DNA of 6,844 bases, taken from NCBI GenBank assembly GCA_910587945.1, contig CAJUNI010000046.1:5975-12818 (forward strand). The letters are read 5' to 3'. The stretch is from an uncultured Parvibacter sp. (lineage in GTDB: Bacteria > Actinomycetota > Coriobacteriia > Coriobacteriales > Eggerthellaceae). Shown one piece after another: positions 6,554 to 6,844 of the stretch; positions within the stretch are counted from its first letter, which is position 1; every line of letters begins with the position of its first letter. The position numbers were made by a program, and so were the translations under genes. The notes under the pieces are model-generated. The model had not been told where the DNA came from and did not search any database. It saw nothing but the letters and a program-made list of their open reading frames with translations.

Positions 6554-6679
6554 GAAAGGCTGGGACGACGCTTCCGCTCGACGCGTCGCTCCTTCAAGCT
6601 AACTTCCTCGCCTTCGGCTCGGAAGTAGATCTTTCAGTCGCTTTGGCTTACCTCGCTTCCAGCATCGCCCCGACCTTTC
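6554..6679. repeat. 126-base imperfect palindromic repeat, copy B
   Basis: This is a direct second copy of the element at 6311-6436, offset by 243 bases and aligned without gaps. About 13 positions differ, and 12 of these are transitions. The terminal stem is GAAAGGCTGGG (6554-6564) with CCCCGACCTTTC (6668-6679), which carries one C/A mismatch and one T/G wobble, then CGA/TCG and GCT/AGC. Three pairs have changed on both sides relative to copy A (A-T to G-C, A-T to G-C, C-G to T-A), and an outer G-C pair is gained. The core, including CGACGCGTCG and the central ACTTCC/GGAAGT hairpin, is unchanged. It ends 46 bases from the stop codon of the convergent NlpC/P60 gene. Confidence 0.88.
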
Positions 6680-6725
6680 AGAACGGAACTCAGGTATATG
6701 CCAGTTGACGTGGTACTTTAGCCTG

Positions 6726-6844
6726 CTAGATAACGCGTTGGGCGAATGTGGGATGGAAGTAATCCATGGTTTGAACGCGCACCCCTTTGCCGCTGCCCGC
6801 CGCATGTACGTAAGACCCATCGCCTACGTAAATGCCAACGTGAT
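6726..6844 (-). CDS. NlpC/P60 family cell-wall peptidase, C-terminal end (5' part outside window)
   Basis: On the minus strand, 38 codons from 6842 end in TAG at 6728-6726. They begin HVGIYVGDGSYVHAAGSGKG, the end of an NlpC/P60 domain: the His of HVGIYVG is the catalytic base and the later His in YVHAAG is the usual third polar residue of the triad. The catalytic Cys and any signal peptide, SH3 or other wall-binding domains lie upstream, beyond the window edge. These enzymes are cysteine peptidases that usually cut stem peptides of peptidoglycan outside the cell. The gene converges on the YhgE/Pip operon, with the palindromic region between. The family call is good despite the short fragment, because both the catalytic His motif and the following His motif are seen at the expected spacing and the domain ends at the protein's end. 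Confidence 0.85.
   Translation of the reverse strand, partial: HVGIYVGDGSYVHAAGSGKGVRVQTMDYFHPTFAQRVI

Larger units (their letters stand above)
6275..6725. other. Convergent intergenic region filled with palindromic elements
   Basis: These 451 bases lie between the stop of the second YhgE/Pip gene and the stop of the NlpC/P60 gene on the opposite strand. About 210 of the 368 bases between 6312 and 6679 fall in arms, stems or loops of three fold-back elements: repeat copy A, a central hairpin and repeat copy B. The short flanks (6275-6310 and 6680-6725) show nothing recognisable. I see no convincing protein-coding reading frame, tRNA or transposase remnant. The hairpins may end transcription from both sides, but none has a classic uninterrupted T-tract. 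Confidence 0.8.

Noticed and set aside
6311..6679. Integron attC sites or a CRISPR array
   Set aside because: The repeats are imperfect palindromes of attC-like size but lack the 7-base core sites, and there are only two long copies rather than short regularly spaced repeats. No cas or integrase gene is present.
6311..6679. Target-site duplications or a transposase remnant marking the repeats as insertion sequences
   Set aside because: I see no matching short duplications at the edges of either copy and no coding remnant inside, so mobility stays a hypothesis.
6599..6820. 73-codon minus-strand frame across repeat copy B and the NlpC/P60 end
   Set aside because: It reads the repeat and the peptidase 3' end out of frame. 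The correct frame for the latter gives the HVGIYVG motif and ends at 6726.

Overview
The window holds two complete membrane-protein genes in a tightly coupled pair, one complete carbamate kinase gene, and the ends of two further genes. One compact intergenic region is unusually rich in palindromes. Base composition is moderate (about 55% G+C where I sampled it), and translation starts have clear Shine-Dalgarno sequences. YhgE/Pip proteins, a low-molecular-weight tyrosine phosphatase, carbamate kinase and an NlpC/P60 wall hydrolase together fit a Gram-positive bacterium. An actinobacterium, perhaps of the Coriobacteriia, is my guess, but nothing in the window proves the taxon. No mobility gene, tRNA, rRNA or CRISPR array was seen.

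Layout. Bases 1-182 (+) are the last 59 codons of a low-molecular-weight protein tyrosine phosphatase. It converges on, and overlaps by 7 bases, a complete carbamate kinase gene (arcC, 176-1141, -). A 295-base divergent intergenic region (1142-1436) separates arcC from a two-gene operon on the + strand. The operon encodes two YhgE/Pip-family membrane proteins of 889 and 723 residues (1437-4106 and 4103-6274) that overlap by ATGA. A 451-base stretch without genes follows (6275-6725). It carries two direct copies of a 126-base imperfect palindrome (6311-6436 and 6554-6679) flanking a separate hairpin with perfect 14-base arms (6457-6541). At the right edge, on the - strand, lies the 3' end of an NlpC/P60 peptidase gene (6726-6844).

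How the genes may work together. Carbamate kinase makes ATP from carbamoyl phosphate, usually as the last step of arginine deiminase fermentation, but no arcA or arcB is visible here. The two YhgE/Pip proteins share their N- and C-terminal domains and differ in their long central regions. Translational coupling suggests they are made in a fixed ratio and may form one envelope complex. Their substrate is unknown. The NlpC/P60 fragment is another cell-surface function but is convergent, so it is not in the same operon.

The most unusual signal is the 126-base repeat pair. The copies differ at about 13 of 126 positions without gaps, and six of those changes fall in three compensated base pairs of the terminal stem. 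This points to a conserved folded structure. I do not recognise the element as a named family.
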